Under the pieces are notes generated by a model. That model saw only the letters and a program-made list of their open reading frames with translations. It made no database searches and had not been told where the DNA came from. A stretch of DNA of 64,000 nucleotides from assembly GCA_900708905.1 (NCBI GenBank), contig CAADRB010000015.1:1322040-1386039 (forward strand). The letters are read 5' to 3'. This document shows positions 13,601 through 25,990 of the stretch, in pieces (position 1 is the stretch's first letter; each line of letters starts with the position of its first letter). The DNA is from Hymenolepis diminuta (Eukaryota > Platyhelminthes > Cestoda > Cyclophyllidea > Hymenolepididae). A program made the position numbers and the translations under genes.

Positions 13601-14450
13601 AAAGGAAGAAATTAGCAGTGCAACCACTCTTTTAACATTTTGCGCTATCGAACGGATATTTTCCTTGTTTTCTAAATTCAAGGCCGTCCTAAGAGTTGAA
13701 GAGAAAATATTCCACAAAACATGATATTCGGAACTAGATGCAATAGGTAATCTTAAATCTCCAAGACTTCACTATTCAGTGGGCTAAAGTTTGGAAGGTA
13801 CGCATCTTTTTCTCCTATTCATATTTTCTATATGATCTTCAAATAACTGAACTCATCATTATTATAATCATTAGGACAAAAATTACGGTTGGTTTGTCGA
13901 ACCTGAATCCCTGGAATAGCAAGGAAATATGGACGAATACTTAAAAACTCAAATTCAAGAAAACAGCTAGGCCACAATCACTAAATTTATATTTTATCAT
14001 ATTGGCCTAAAAAGTTATTTTTTAAATACGATTTCTCCAGAAAATTCATGCTTTAAAACTTCAGTAGAAAACTTAGTTCGGACATAAGGAACCAATGTGA
14101 ATTTTTCTTGACCTCATCACACCTCGAGGTCGAACATTTTAAACATGGATGGGTAGCTAATTTGATTTTAAGTTTAATAACAAGATCATCAATAATCAAA
14201 TCGATAAATTTGCGTATAGTAGGAGCTAACTTGAACCGAAAATTAGAACGAATATATAAATTCCACATATTATGCATTTTTGTTTTCTCAAAATTAACAG
14301 TTAATTTTGAAAACTTATTTATACGTTAAAGCTAGAAGCGAAATTCATACATTAAGAGCTATATTCATATAGTCAACAGATAACTAAAATTATAAACAAA
14401 AAATTTCGATTGAGATGGAGTTCAAATGCAAAAAAATCAATGCAACTTAC
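7620..14450 (-). other. PDE4 intron 1
   Basis: A 6.8-kb intron from donor GTAAGT (14450) to the exon 2 acceptor. Inside are an R4 repeat copy (11261-11484) and AT-rich sequence with no exon I can identify. An open frame at 10482-10796 on the plus strand (104 codons, with a hydrophobic C-terminus) and one at 12131-12364 on the minus strand have no supporting splice or homology signal. Alternative first exons for short PDE4 isoforms could lie here unseen. Confidence 0.7.
11261..11484 (+). repeat. Dispersed repeat family R4, copy 2
   Basis: The best preserved R4 copy. It opens with 'gctctagacatcgagaatgt', continues through a pyrimidine-rich middle and ends with 'ctcccatgttcagatgcttc'. The same order of blocks is seen at 7086-7328. 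It lies inside PDE4 intron 1. Confidence 0.5.
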
Positions 14451-15178
14451 GTAGGTTTAGAAAACTGTCTTTGAGTAGTAAGAAAAGCGATATTTGATTG
14501 CACAGATCTTAGACCAGCTAGAATCTGAGCAAAGGGTGTAACAATAAACGATTCATCCAGGAATCTTTCTTTAGCTCCATGACTATCAGTAACAGAGGGA
14601 CTAGGTGTTCCGACAGTTTGGGGTCCAGAAGAGGTCAATTTTGAGGTTTCCGACGATTGATTGGTCAAAATGCTAGATGGAAGCGGACGACCTGATCGAA
14701 CTAGGAGTGAGCCCCTTCGAAGCATAATCGCATTATGGTTAGGATAAATCCGACCCAAGGATCGTACAGATTTAGTTCCGAAAAAGGTGGGGAAAGTTCG
14801 ATTAGCTGCATTTACAGACTCCACATTTGTGGGAATAATACCAGCATCCATATCAAGCGAGTGGTTACGCATATAATAACCCTCCCTATCCATACCACTA
14901 CCCTCTCTCATTGTTGGGGCATTATCCAGCTCAAAAGTTACCGGGGGTCGGGGAGATTTTGTAGACTCATGAGGGATAGAATTTCTAGTTGGTTCCGTGT
15001 CATCTACCTCGGGTTTAGCTAATGTCGGGGATTTCGCAACCTCATTGTCATCCATACTCTCACCCAGAGTTGTTGAACGACGATTCGAGGAGGTAGCAGT
15101 AGATCCACTGTGTTTTTTCCAAGGCCAGTGGAGTTTACTTACAGAATTTTCACCAGTACAGCCACAGAGATTTGGCAT
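14451..15178 (-). CDS. PDE4: cAMP-specific phosphodiesterase PDE4, first coding exon (N-terminus and UCR1)
   Basis: PDE4 enzymes hydrolyse cAMP. This exon encodes residues 1-242 plus two bases of Thr243. The start chosen is the first ATG in frame (15178). The open frame extends to 15241, but only through a non-ATG region. UCR1 is recognised by FELDN (82-86; FDVDNG in mammals), RRGSLLVRSG (154-163), which matches the PKA-phosphorylated RRESF segment, and FIVTPFAQILAGLRSV (211-226), almost identical to dunce and mammalian PDE4. UCR1 is expanded by low-complexity Ser/Thr/Pro sequence. The N-terminus, MPNLCGCTGENS, is unlike the mammalian isoforms. Donor GTAAGT is at 14450. A second perfect donor (TCT/GTAAGTAAA) sits inside the exon at 15142. 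The gene is truncated by the window, with its catalytic domain absent. Confidence 0.92.
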
Positions 15179-15348
15179 TTTGGGCAAAACACGAAAGATT
15201 AATAAATCCTTATTGATAACGCAAAATAGAAGAGAGGGCAAATCTTAATTTCAGACGGGCATGAGAAAGATGAATTGTGCATGTAAATGTCTGCTATACA
15301 CTTGCACATATAATACCAAAAGCCATGCTACAACACCAAGTTAGCTTG

Positions 15349-15541
15349 TCGGCGGAACACGTTACGCGCGTGATAGGGAGCCAGGACACACGCGGCTAGA
15401 CATGCGAAGGCATATGTGTACGTGCGTGCAACTCTATGTCACCTCCTCATTGGCAGGCTTTGACCAATTAATTAAGGGTAAGTTTTGGTTGGTTGGTGTG
15501 AAAACCAATGATGTGACAAGGATGTTTATAAACTGACGTAA
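15349..15541 (-). promoter_or_regulatory. Probable PDE4 promoter: CpG-dense segment, CCAAT box and CRE-like site
   Basis: Upstream of the PDE4 start codon, 15349-15430 packs about a dozen CpGs into about 80 bp in otherwise AT-rich, CpG-poor DNA. Further upstream are a CCAAT box on the minus strand (15449-15453) and TTACGTCA on the minus strand (15534-15541), a CRE/ATF-type sequence. No TATA box is obvious. A CRE next to a cAMP phosphodiesterase would fit feedback control by cAMP, which is known for some mammalian PDE4 promoters. The link here is inferred. Confidence 0.45.
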
Positions 15542-18500
15542 ATATTTGCGCCTTTAATGGGACATTTTTTCCCCGATTTTGAATTTCAGTATTTAGGAAA
15601 TAAGGTAACGTTTAGCATTCACTGGCTTTAATAGTTACAAATATTTTTATTCAATTTGACATTATCAAAAAACCTGAAAAATTTGACATAAATTGGAAAT
15701 TTAAGTGAATTTTCACTCGAAATGTAGCAAATGATTAATATTTGATAATTTTAAACACCTTGGGTAGCCCTTGACTTTCTTCTGGTGGATTACTTCCGCC
15801 CAATTTATCTCTGTTTCTACAAGTTCCGATAGGAATATTGAGGCGTTACCACGATTATTGAGATCAAAAGCAAGCAACATATATAAATATCCTTTTAGAT
15901 CCGGTAAGTATATTTTATTGGATTAAAAAAATTTAAAATTTACATAGAGAATGAATGGTAAGAAAATACAATTAGCCAAAAAAATTCCTCCGCCATCTCA
16001 AGATAGAATGACATTGGATAGAAAACAATTTTTTGACGGTGAAATAGAAAAAAGAATAAATACAACAAATAAACACAAGATGATAATCTATTTTAATAAA
16101 GTTTAAACATACACATACACAAAAATGTAGTCCTATTTTACCGTGTGTGACAATAACTAAAATCGTATATCTTCTGCATTAATGGGAACCAAAATACTAA
16201 GTTCTGGATGGACTTTACAATATCCAACATAGGCGAGAAAGGAGCCTCCCTTAAGTTGAACAGAAAACAACAAAAAGAGGGAAAATATATCTGAATTATC
16301 TAAGCGAAAATATGTGGAGTAGGATCTAAGAATCATATGGCCATAAAAGACTTAAAATATTATGCATGACGCTTTATGTAAATTCTCAGTGTGGAGATTG
16401 ATCGAAGAAATAGCATGGAATAAGATATTGGCCAGGAGAGATAATGAATTCTAACGAATCCCAAAAATTGGTGATTGGTTATCATTCGGCTGTTCTTTTA
16501 TGTAAATTTCTCAAACACCACAATTACGCCATGGTGATGAAACAATGGAGAAGGAAATGGTAACCAGAATCAGGAAGATAAATTTAAGAAGTGGACTTAA
16601 TAAGGCGTAATGCTTGTTGATCGGTTATTCTTTTTTTTCAGAGTTTCCATTTCTGATAAAAATTTTCAATAGTTTAAAATATATTTTCTCAGTCATGAAG
16701 ATGCTGGTCACTAACCAAAATCGTTCATCGCTCAGTCTAGGCAAGCGTTCAAACTTAAAAATAGTGTTTCTAAAGAGAGTTAAATTAACTTATGATTTGA
16801 AAAGAAATATCAAATAGCGTTTAGAGAGTAATCCAGGGCAGAATTATAAGAACACAAGTCAAGTGGTGTATTTTAGTCGGGTAGACAGATCAGTATAATA
16901 ATATTGCATTCAGCTATTCCTCCGGCCATAGGTCTCTGCACTTTACCAATCCTCAACACGTCACCAGAATGTAGGGAACAAAACATCTCGTGTAACGTAT
17001 GCTTTATGCAAAGAAAGAAAACCACAAATATACCATGCTATTGCATATCGTTATTTTTCGATCGAAACTTTAAATAGCTCAATATAAATTAAAGAAAATG
17101 GTACTTTATGGTGAGAAGACTTTATAAGATTTTTAAGAATTTGTTTAGTTGCAATCTATAGCAAAATCAAAAATTAGCCAAGAAAATTAACAATTTAAAT
17201 AACTTTTGAATTGCGGCGAAATAGCACGCATTCTGTTCCCGTCCTGTTCAATATACTCATAATATTACAACGGTTTATGAAGAAGATTAGTCTGCTTTCT
17301 ATCTATTATTACCTATAATCGAGATATTTCCGATGTTAATGGTAAGAGTAAAGAGGAGGAGAAAAGTTCCAAAAAGTCATATTCTTATCTCGTTCAGATA
17401 CTCAAATTACTACAGCCGTATATATAACGAATCAGTATAATTTGAATGCATCGTAATCAGAATACGAGCATTTTTGATTGTAATGTTCAGAAATAAATTA
17501 TTGATTCAAATTATCACATCAATATACCATTTTTAAAAACTAATTAATGTAGAACATGTCAATTTTAGGGAAACCAAATCTGCTAATTAACTGACTTTAA
17601 AATATAATGGTATCAATGGACAGATTACATTCGGCACCTTTCTTCAGCGACAATCTTCCAAATAACATCAGAATCGGAAAAGCGTTGCGCAGCCTTTTTT
17701 CTCTTACCTTATATTACTAAATAATGCTTTACTATTGGAGAACCGGATTCCACGAGTGTCAGATCTCAATCTTTAATTTTGACGTTGTTTTGTTTAGTAC
17801 GATTAGTAATTATTCTCTTTTTTAAGTAGAATTTGAGTATAGCAGCTTTTATTGTTGAAGTCGGGTTTGTAACTACGTTGATTTTCATTTATTTCACATG
17901 TTTTGCAAACCTATTTTTGTTGTTTGTTTAGTAGAAAAAAACCAAATACATCGTAATAGACATTATTATTACTATTATCTATGGAAAAGGGAAAAAAATC
18001 ATAGAGTTTAAACAAAAGCGGTTATTTTAGTAATATCAGAAAATTTTTTGGGTTAATTTGAGAATCATAGTCTTAGTACATCTAGACTCTGAAATATATT
18101 GGTTGTTTGCGTTTTAATTTTCTTTCATACAATCTGATAGAAGTTCTCCCACAGTTCATAGGTGCTAAAAGGGATAGATAAAAGCAGTGGCTATGAAATC
18201 ATCTGAAAACACTCCACCCGGAATTTAAATTTGGTGGCGATAAGGAATATTAGGTGTTAGCAATTCTGTCATCTTCACGGCAACGAAACGCTTAGATGGA
18301 ATGAATTTAAGTTTCCAATATACCCATTACGCAATGGATTTGTTTCTATAAATTTTCCGGTTAAACAAAGGTAAAAAGTCATTTTTCGTTTTATTTACTT
18401 GAATTTGCGTCAGATGGGATATTTAAAAACCTTCCATTATTTAATTGCAACTGAATTCAAACATAAGAGATAATTATATGCTTCAGGCCATTCATAATGA

Positions 18501-21500
18501 CCTCTAGCGGTATAAATCGCTTCTTTAAATAGCTAAATCCCAAGATCACACGTTCTATTCTACTGCATTATTTCCGCTGTAAGCCAGTTCGTCACTAAGA
18601 AAATATTTAACAAATGAATGGGCGCACAGTTGGATTTGCACATTATCCAATCAAGTTTCGCTAATTACTTTCAATCAATGCAACAATCATTTCTAATTAG
18701 TTAGACAGGTTTTCATCGTGTTCTCTATGAAAGAAAGTGTCGATCAAGCGAAGAATAAGAGATAGAAATAAGAGTGGAAAATTAGACATAGATAAAGATA
18801 TTTATTTTGTTTAGTGGAAAAATGGAGAGTAGATAACTCTCAAAGTGTGAAACGGAATTACCTTCAAACCGTACTATTAAAACACGTCTGAAAAATTGAG
18901 AAAATGAACGGCCTATATATTGATATCATGATCAATGTATTATTGATTAAAGTGAGTCAATTTTCAAAATAAATAGTTCAGACACTTGAAAAAACTGCAA
19001 GTTATTAGGAAAATCCATGACATTTATAGCGAGAACAGGCCTTTTAGCCAAAGACCTTCGTGGTTCATTCCAGACCCTTTCCTTTATCAAGAAAATACAC
19101 TTGCTTATATACAGTTTAGATAATGAACTAGGTCTGTCTGGCTGGTGGCCATAGAAGTGCGGTAACAAAGTCTTATTATCGGGTGTGAATCAGTAAATGG
19201 AATACCCAGGATTAGGGAAGTGGATTTCTCATACAAAGTATACTTTGATTTCTATTTCAATTTTCCTTATATACACAAAATCTAACAACTCAACTTAAAT
19301 TTAGAAACCTGCTTTTGAAAGTTTTTAATCAAGCTGAGTGGGTTTGTTTATATTTCCCATTTTATTGTTAAAAGATTCACTAGCTAATTGATGTTATTTT
19401 TCAAACTTGTGCTCGTCGCAAGTACTGAAAAGGTGTTAGAAAGGTTAAATCATCTCGCATGTTCCCAAATTCTTTTGATGATATTTTAGGTAATTAATAT
19501 CATCACGTTATTTTTAAATTAAGAACATTTAAGATTTTATTTATGTGATCAATATAATTCGTTCTACTTTTCAACATTTTAAATGACTATTTGAAATGCA
19601 TTCTATGACGATTAATGTAGAAAACATTATTCCCATGGGATAGATACTTCTTATTATGGGGACGAAAGTTGTTAAAGTAAATAAAACTCTTACCTTAGTA
19701 ATGTAGGAATAGTAGAAAAGGTCTTAATAGCTCAAAATGAATTCGTCTATTAACTGACAATGTACTTCGGATATTATCATTTATGTGGACGTTTGACTGA
19801 ACAATAGTGAACTCTATTACGTAGAAATAGCTTATATCAAACGACCACTTAGATGAGGTAACTGAATGAAAATTACGTAACCAAAAACTCAACTTAATTA
19901 ACTGATTAGTAAGATCTAAACATCACCGACAATACACTCAATGATGTCAAGATCGTTGACTCGAAACCACTAGTTCATGACGCAGTGAACTATACTCATT
20001 AGATCAACAGCGGAAAACAGATGAATCCAGATTCAAAATAATGTGGAACTCTTTTAATGCACTTTTTATCGTGTACTTCTATTCGACATTTTTATTTTCA
20101 TCTTTTAATGAGCTATTTTACTTCTCCCTTGATCAGATGCTTCTTCGTGGTTGAGATTTGAATTTCTTTGTCTTGTTATGTGAAATAACTAAATAAGGAC
20201 TTACTTAAATAAAACGCACCCGAAGAATTCACAAATACGAAATGCCGGTATTTGATATTTGTCAATCTTTTATATCGGCTGCCAAAAGCTTTTCAACGCA
20301 TGACTGTATCTTAGCCTGGGAGTCATGTAAAGTGGAACAAAATATGTCCTCAGAAGTGCCAGTTAATGCAGTTCTCGGTCAAAAGCAAGGATATAGCAGT
20401 TAACAGCTTTTTTTACAAAATTTAAGGAACCAAATATCGAAATTCCCAGTTGAACTTTTCACCTTGTGATGTCGGGCATCAATTCCGCCTCTTAATTTGA
20501 GCTACAAAGAGCAATAATTTCACACTAGGGAGTGCAATTCTTTTGTTAAAAAAAATTTTTTAAATTTTAACGTCGTTATAAATGATAGATAAGAATAAAA
20601 TTCCTTTTTTTGCCTTAAGCTCATTTCAATAAGTAACCCTTTTTTGAAACTGAACATTCGAAAGACAGTACACTCCGTTTTTTACTGTAATGCAATTTAT
20701 TGATCATAATGCATTACTGGTACGTAATTTTAATGAAATTTAAGCGCTATGTATTCCTGACCTGTGACTTATCTATTTCACACCCACTCTTTGTTTCCTG
20801 TAACAAATGATGAGGAGGCTTTTGCCCTTCAAATATCACGTCAGATATCCGATTTTCAAGATTTTTCGCCCCCTTACCAATCCTTTCACTTCGTTTATCT
20901 TAATTGGAACAAAAATGTACCAGATAACGACCTTGACCATATACAGTTTCTGATGCCCCTAAGTGGGGCGTAATACGTTCCAAAGTAGCTGTGAAAAAAA
21001 CCTTAGGGGAACTGAATGCAAATATATTTATGTCTTCTATAGGTAGATATTAATAACCCGATTCTCATTTTACGGAAAGAGGTTAAGCATATCAAAGAAG
21101 AACAATGTGTGGCTATCATCCGCATTTTTTATTTCATTCTTTGGTAATTATTACCAAGCTCTACTGAGCTCTTCTAAATAAAACACTTCTTTGTTGGTAT
21201 CTGATATCTGCTCCCATCCGTTAGAAGTGACTAATGTCTCGAGATGGCTTTACCAATCATACATTTCAATCAGCAGGCCAACCATCTGTGAACATCAAAT
21301 AGGAACCAGTGGGGTCAGAGCTTAAAACTTGAAATTTGGAAAAGTGCAATAAATTTAAGAAACGAATAGATAATGAAGAAAAGCTGAAGAGGTCTTTGAA
21401 TTGTTTGCAGGGAGGGTATATGTTGCTTAGAGGATAACATAAGCGGTTGGAAGAATCTTATGGTACCTATGGCAGAGATAAACAACTAGAGATACTTGAG

Positions 21501-23582
21501 GTCAAGGTTGATATAGAACGTTTAAAAGCAAAACATCTTAAATCAGTAGCTTGTATTAGATGATTAAAACTCATAAGTATACCGATCAGAAGATTTATTC
21601 AATTTTGCCATTTTCAAGGCAAAAAATATAATCACTAAAAATTGCGAAATTTTTTATTGCATGAAAAACTTAATATTTTATGCAAATTTTCTCATTTTAT
21701 TGAAATAACATTCATCTGTGCATTGTTTATGTGAACTAATTACATAAATAACATTTAAAAATTATTTCCATTGATGATGAATGTAAGGACTCATTCGAGA
21801 AAAAAGCGAAATGAAGCGGCAGGGTCGATTCCTCTTAATCAAATACTGTCAGTCAATAAACACTGAAATCGCAGACGAGCATTTACCGCAATCCAGAAGA
21901 AGAATGGGGAATTTTGAATTTTGGAACGTGAAGTGCCAACTTGATAAATATTGTACGACCCGAGTCCAAAAATGAAGTGGGACTCTTTGAAACTTTGAAG
22001 TTCCGATTAAAATCCTTTTGATTCCTCCTCTTTATTATTTTAACAAATTGTTATTCAATGTAAATTGCTTCTCAAAATTAAAAATTGTAAATTTTTTGCA
22101 TTACTGTATTTAATAATTACAATGAATTCCCCGTGAATTATAATTAAAACTTCATGTTCCTTCTTCTGAGCCGAGATATCGGCTTCTAAATCAAAAAAAT
22201 ATAATGACAAATGCATTACAATTTGGACAGGTGGTCAGTTAATGCTGAATAATGAGGACGAAATCCATAAATTAGAAGTAAACATTTTCTTCTAGGTTTT
22301 GACTGATAAGGAAGAATTCTGATTTGGGAACTGTGATTTTCGGTTGTAATCTTAGTTGTTACTCCTATAGTGTAACAAGCTGACAACCGAAAAATCTGAA
22401 ATTTTGGATTAGGTACGTTTAATCTTATGCACCAAGTTTCAGTCTCACCTCACTCCAGTCTCCCCTCCACAATCATTCTAACATTTTTTATCTCAATTAC
22501 GCCTCTATGGTCGGAATTATATATATTTCTAAACTGGAGAAAATAATGATGAACTAGTATAAAATGAATTATGGGAATTACTTTAGCGATAATACTTCCA
22601 GACAGTATGCTTTATTGATATCAAACAATATAATATTTATGTTGAGGGAGTCCTATAGTCGAAGCAATACATCTGCAAACAAATTAGAGTAGAGCAAGTG
22701 AAAATGCTACTTCTTTCTTCAAATCCTTTTTTTCTTAATTAAGAAATAATATTAGAAAACAAGTGGAGCTTAAAAATAATTTTTAATGAACAGGTATATC
22801 TTCTTGGTTTGCCAATATTAATAGGAATACCAAATGAAATACGAAAAGAATGCTCACATTTTGAGAGAATAAAGAATATGTAAATTTAAGAAAATGAATT
22901 AGGTGTTAGTACCTTTACTTCTACATCTGAATGATTTCAGGAAGTCTCCCGAGATCTTAATGATAAAATGTCAGTGGCGACTTAGTTCTAGATGAAACTT
23001 TTCTGATTCATCAACTTCAAATTTTGTTGTTCCTTCTATCAGCAAAAATAATTTAAACAGCCTCAAGTTTCCTAGTCAATTTAGTCTCTCCCAACCTAAC
23101 TCCGACATTTATCCAAACCTTTTATCTGCCGAACATTATAATACTCATACATTTTAGTGTAAAGATGAAGGTCCTCTGTTGTACGATAAATATTATTGCG
23201 TTACTACCTTCTGAATATTGTCGTTATCTTTAGAAGTCACATGAATTTATACGATTATTTTGGGTATAAAAATTACAAAAGCGCATTCAAAATAACCCCA
23301 AGGGGAAAGGATTATTCCCAGAAGGATAACTTAAAATATATAACTAGTTGACTACTCTCGTCTTCTGAGATTCTTGCAAAATCTTGTGTTCTCTCAAAAC
23401 GACTGGTCGAAAAAATCCGTGATGAAGTGTATAAATAAACTACGAAGTGAATGCCTGCTAAATAGAAAGGCTTTAATGTTTGCTTTTCTTTAATTAATTA
23501 TATGGGAAAGAAAATTGAGATCAATCAATTCATTTTTTCAATCAAATTTAAATTAACCGTATTTAAAATCTTAAATTTAAAA
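15542..23582. other. Intergenic DNA, no gene recognised
   Basis: About 8 kb of AT-rich sequence. Open frames are short (up to 73 codons), AT-biased and scattered on both strands, with no splice-site support. One weak R4 repeat copy is present at 19911-20148. Confidence 0.6.
19911..20148 (+). repeat. Dispersed repeat family R4, copy 3 (diverged)
   Basis: The 3' end 'cttgatcagatgcttcttcg' and the preceding pyrimidine-rich 'gctattttacttctccc' match the ends of R4 copies 1 and 2. The 5' half is poorly conserved. Part of it, 'gacgcagtgaactat', recurs as 'gacgcggtgaactat' near 39166. Confidence 0.35.
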
Positions 23583-23781
23583 TTAATACCCTGTTTTAAG
23601 GGATAATCTTAGTTTAGTCAATGAAAGTGAATTGATAACAGTTAAACTCTCGCAAAACCATGACAAGTATAGTGCTAGCTCAGTGACTTCCTCGGAGAAG
23701 TCATATAGGCAAGTTTCAACGAAGGTCTTGACTGCCATTGCTTCTGTCCGTACTTTGTAACGATTCATCATCATCTTTGCA
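23583..23781 (-). other. Candidate coding exon or relic, unknown product
   Basis: After an acceptor-like TTTTAG the minus strand stays open for 66 codons: AKMMMNRYKVRTEAMAVKTF, VETCLYDFSEEVTELALYLS and onward. The segment is amphipathic and its third positions are richer in G and C than the surroundings, which is why it stands out. No good donor is present, so it would have to be a terminal exon or a decayed one. I do not recognise the protein. Confidence 0.22.
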
Positions 23782-23935
23782 CTAAAACGACAACTAGATT
23801 CCGGTGTGCCGAATAGTTAATAGAGAGGGAATTTTTACTGTGGTTACCATTTAATCATTTTACAATAATTTCCAAACCCAGTTAGAAAATTTTTTACCAA
23901 TAGTCATCTTGAGTAGAGAGTGGCTTCATGGAATT

Positions 23936-24016
23936 TCGCTGGGGAGAGATTCGAATCCTTGCTACTCTCAGTGTTAGCCTGACTTAATCATTATGGTTGA
24001 CCACCGCGCTCGCTGG
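23936..24016 (-). repeat. tRNA-like, possibly SINE-derived segment
   Basis: On the minus strand a clean pol III B-box-like GGATTCGAATC (23948-23958) lies about 55 nt downstream of GCGCGGTGGTCAACC, which resembles an A-box/D-arm region of a long-arm tRNA such as Ser or Leu. The acceptor stem does not pair and the anticodon loop is not seven bases, so it is not a functional tRNA. It could be a tRNA pseudogene or the head of an old SINE. Confidence 0.3.
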
Positions 24017-24440
24017 ATATACAACCAATGCGCCATCGATGCATCTTAATCACTCTGCATATAACTTTAACAAATTTCCGAAAAAATAAAAATACCTATG
24101 TAATAATAGGTCAAATTTGATTTAAGTAATGAATAAACAGAAATGCATTTAGAATTAGTTGTCTTGGTCATGTACCGTACACGAGATATTGTTTACATGT
24201 AAAATTATTAGATATTCCTATATTATCTTACAGTTTATTCTAGAGTATTTGCGTGACCATTATGATAACTGAGTCGCATTTGCTTAATCATTCCTTTTTG
24301 TTTATGTGTCACTGCTGGAAAAGTTTATTCTTTTAACCCAACCGTTTTATAATCTGAATTTTTAAAATTAAATTTGTTCACAGAGGTAGGCAGGGAAATA
24401 TTAACAAAACATGGGTTACGTAGAATGAAGACATTTTGGG

Positions 24441-24570
24441 GTAGCTCCAGTAGGAAACTGGCGTACTACATCTCCTCCTGTTGGCTAATGCTTTTGAACA
24501 TCCATATCCCAAGATGTGCATCAAAGAGCAACCATTTCTGAACGTAACTTCTGAATTAGCAAACTTGAAC
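24441..24570 (+). repeat. Dispersed repeat family R1, copy 1
   Basis: This segment shares an ordered set of short blocks with 29441-29558 and 34977-35080: a 'ctcctcctgttgg' block, then 'acatccatatcccaagatgt', 'gcatcaaagagcaaccat' and an 'acttctgaatta' block. The copies are strongly diverged. The opposing open frames in this segment (24378-24714) are by-products. Confidence 0.45.
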
Positions 24571-25654
24571 GTTGACCACGGCACCTCTTGTACAATAGCA
24601 TTTTGCAGTTATTTCCTTTACCTTGAAAATAAACTTACAAGTAAGTTTAGAGTAAAAGTAATGCAACTGCAGTTTATTTATTTCTTTCTTTCGGAAGACG
24701 TTTACGTTATTTAAATTTTAACTTTTACAGGACATCCACCTTAAAATTGATTGATGCCATTTACTACCTCATGTCTTAATATTCAAAAATTTAAATTTCA
24801 GGCTTTGATCCCTAGATTCTTGAATGAGTTAGATGTGCGCAGGACAGATCTTATCAACTAAGTGATTTTATTTGGTGACTAGTCATACCATCTCCACTCA
24901 CTTGTCTCTACTAACATAATAAGAATATTTAATTGATACTAGGCAGTGTTTCTCGGGTATACTTACCAAACATTTGGAAATGATAACATATTTGCTCTTA
25001 CTAATTAAGTGTTGATTATAATCACTTCTAAACGAGGTAGCTCTGCTAAAAATATACTTTTTCTCAGAACTATCACCTAACTCTTTAACTTAGAAGGCCC
25101 AAAACCTCATAATTGAATGTAATTTTTTCCCTAATGTACATCTGCCGATTGTTTTCTAATTTAAGCTAGTGAGCTTCTACAATACGCTCACTTTCTCGTA
25201 CAATAGAACCAGCTTCTGATTTTTATACTTCTACTGAATTAATCAAAAATTCTCTTACTTTCATGGCAGTTATCAACCGAAACAACCGGATATCCGGGCT
25301 ACAAAAATCGCTGTAGGTATTTAAAATGACTTTTAAATACGGTTTGATTATTATTTGTCTCATTTTATTTTCATTATAAAGCAAAGCTTGTTTAGATTTG
25401 GTAATTATGGAAAGGCTTAGCAGTCAACAGTACTTATGTCAATGGCTATACCATTTTTTAAATTGAAATATAAAAATAATGATTATATAGATGCCAGACA
25501 CTGTTTCATCTAGTACAACCGATTTCACCTTTAATATTAATGCGATCATTAATTTAAAAATGATATCCATTAAATATTTCGCACACTGGGATGCCCGGCT
25601 ATATATATTGTATATGTATATATAAAAGCGTAAATGCCCATCTCAAGATAATTG

Positions 25655-25990
25655 GAGCGAAATCGGTGAAGTGCATAGCCGCGGATGCTCGCGGAGAAGA
25701 AAGCGATACACTTGCACTGTCGATGAAAAAACTATTTCTCAGGAGCCACAATCAAGAAGAACTTCCAGTGTAAGATGTAAGGCCACATATCTGAATGTCA
25801 TCCTCAATGTTGACACAAGATTAAGTCCAAACTTCTTTAAAAATCTTTTGTAAAGCCTGCAACTCGTATTCTTCAAAGTGGAAAGAGAAGTATTAAAAAA
25901 TTCCAAATTTCATGGGGTAAAGATCTCTACTCATTCACAAAATTATTTCTCCACAACTACAGCTATGCGTCCAAAGTTCTAAATAGTACG
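25655..25990 (+). repeat. Dispersed repeat family R3, copy 1
   Basis: Aligned by eye with 45395-45715 in the same orientation. Matching blocks in order are 'aggagccacaatcaagaaga' versus 'aaggtgcagtgatcaacgag', 'cctcaatgttgacacaagat' versus 'tctcagtgttgatatatgat', 'aagtggaaagagaag' versus 'gactgggaagagaag', and 'ctacagctatgcgtc' versus 'ttgcagttgtgtgtt'. The length is about 330 bp and no coding capacity was seen. It is probably a decayed non-autonomous element. Confidence 0.5.

Noticed and set aside
15107..15142. A 35-nt GT-AG intron inside the PDE4 first exon
   Set aside because: Removing it shifts the frame and reaches a stop after about 15 codons. The unspliced frame leads straight into UCR1.
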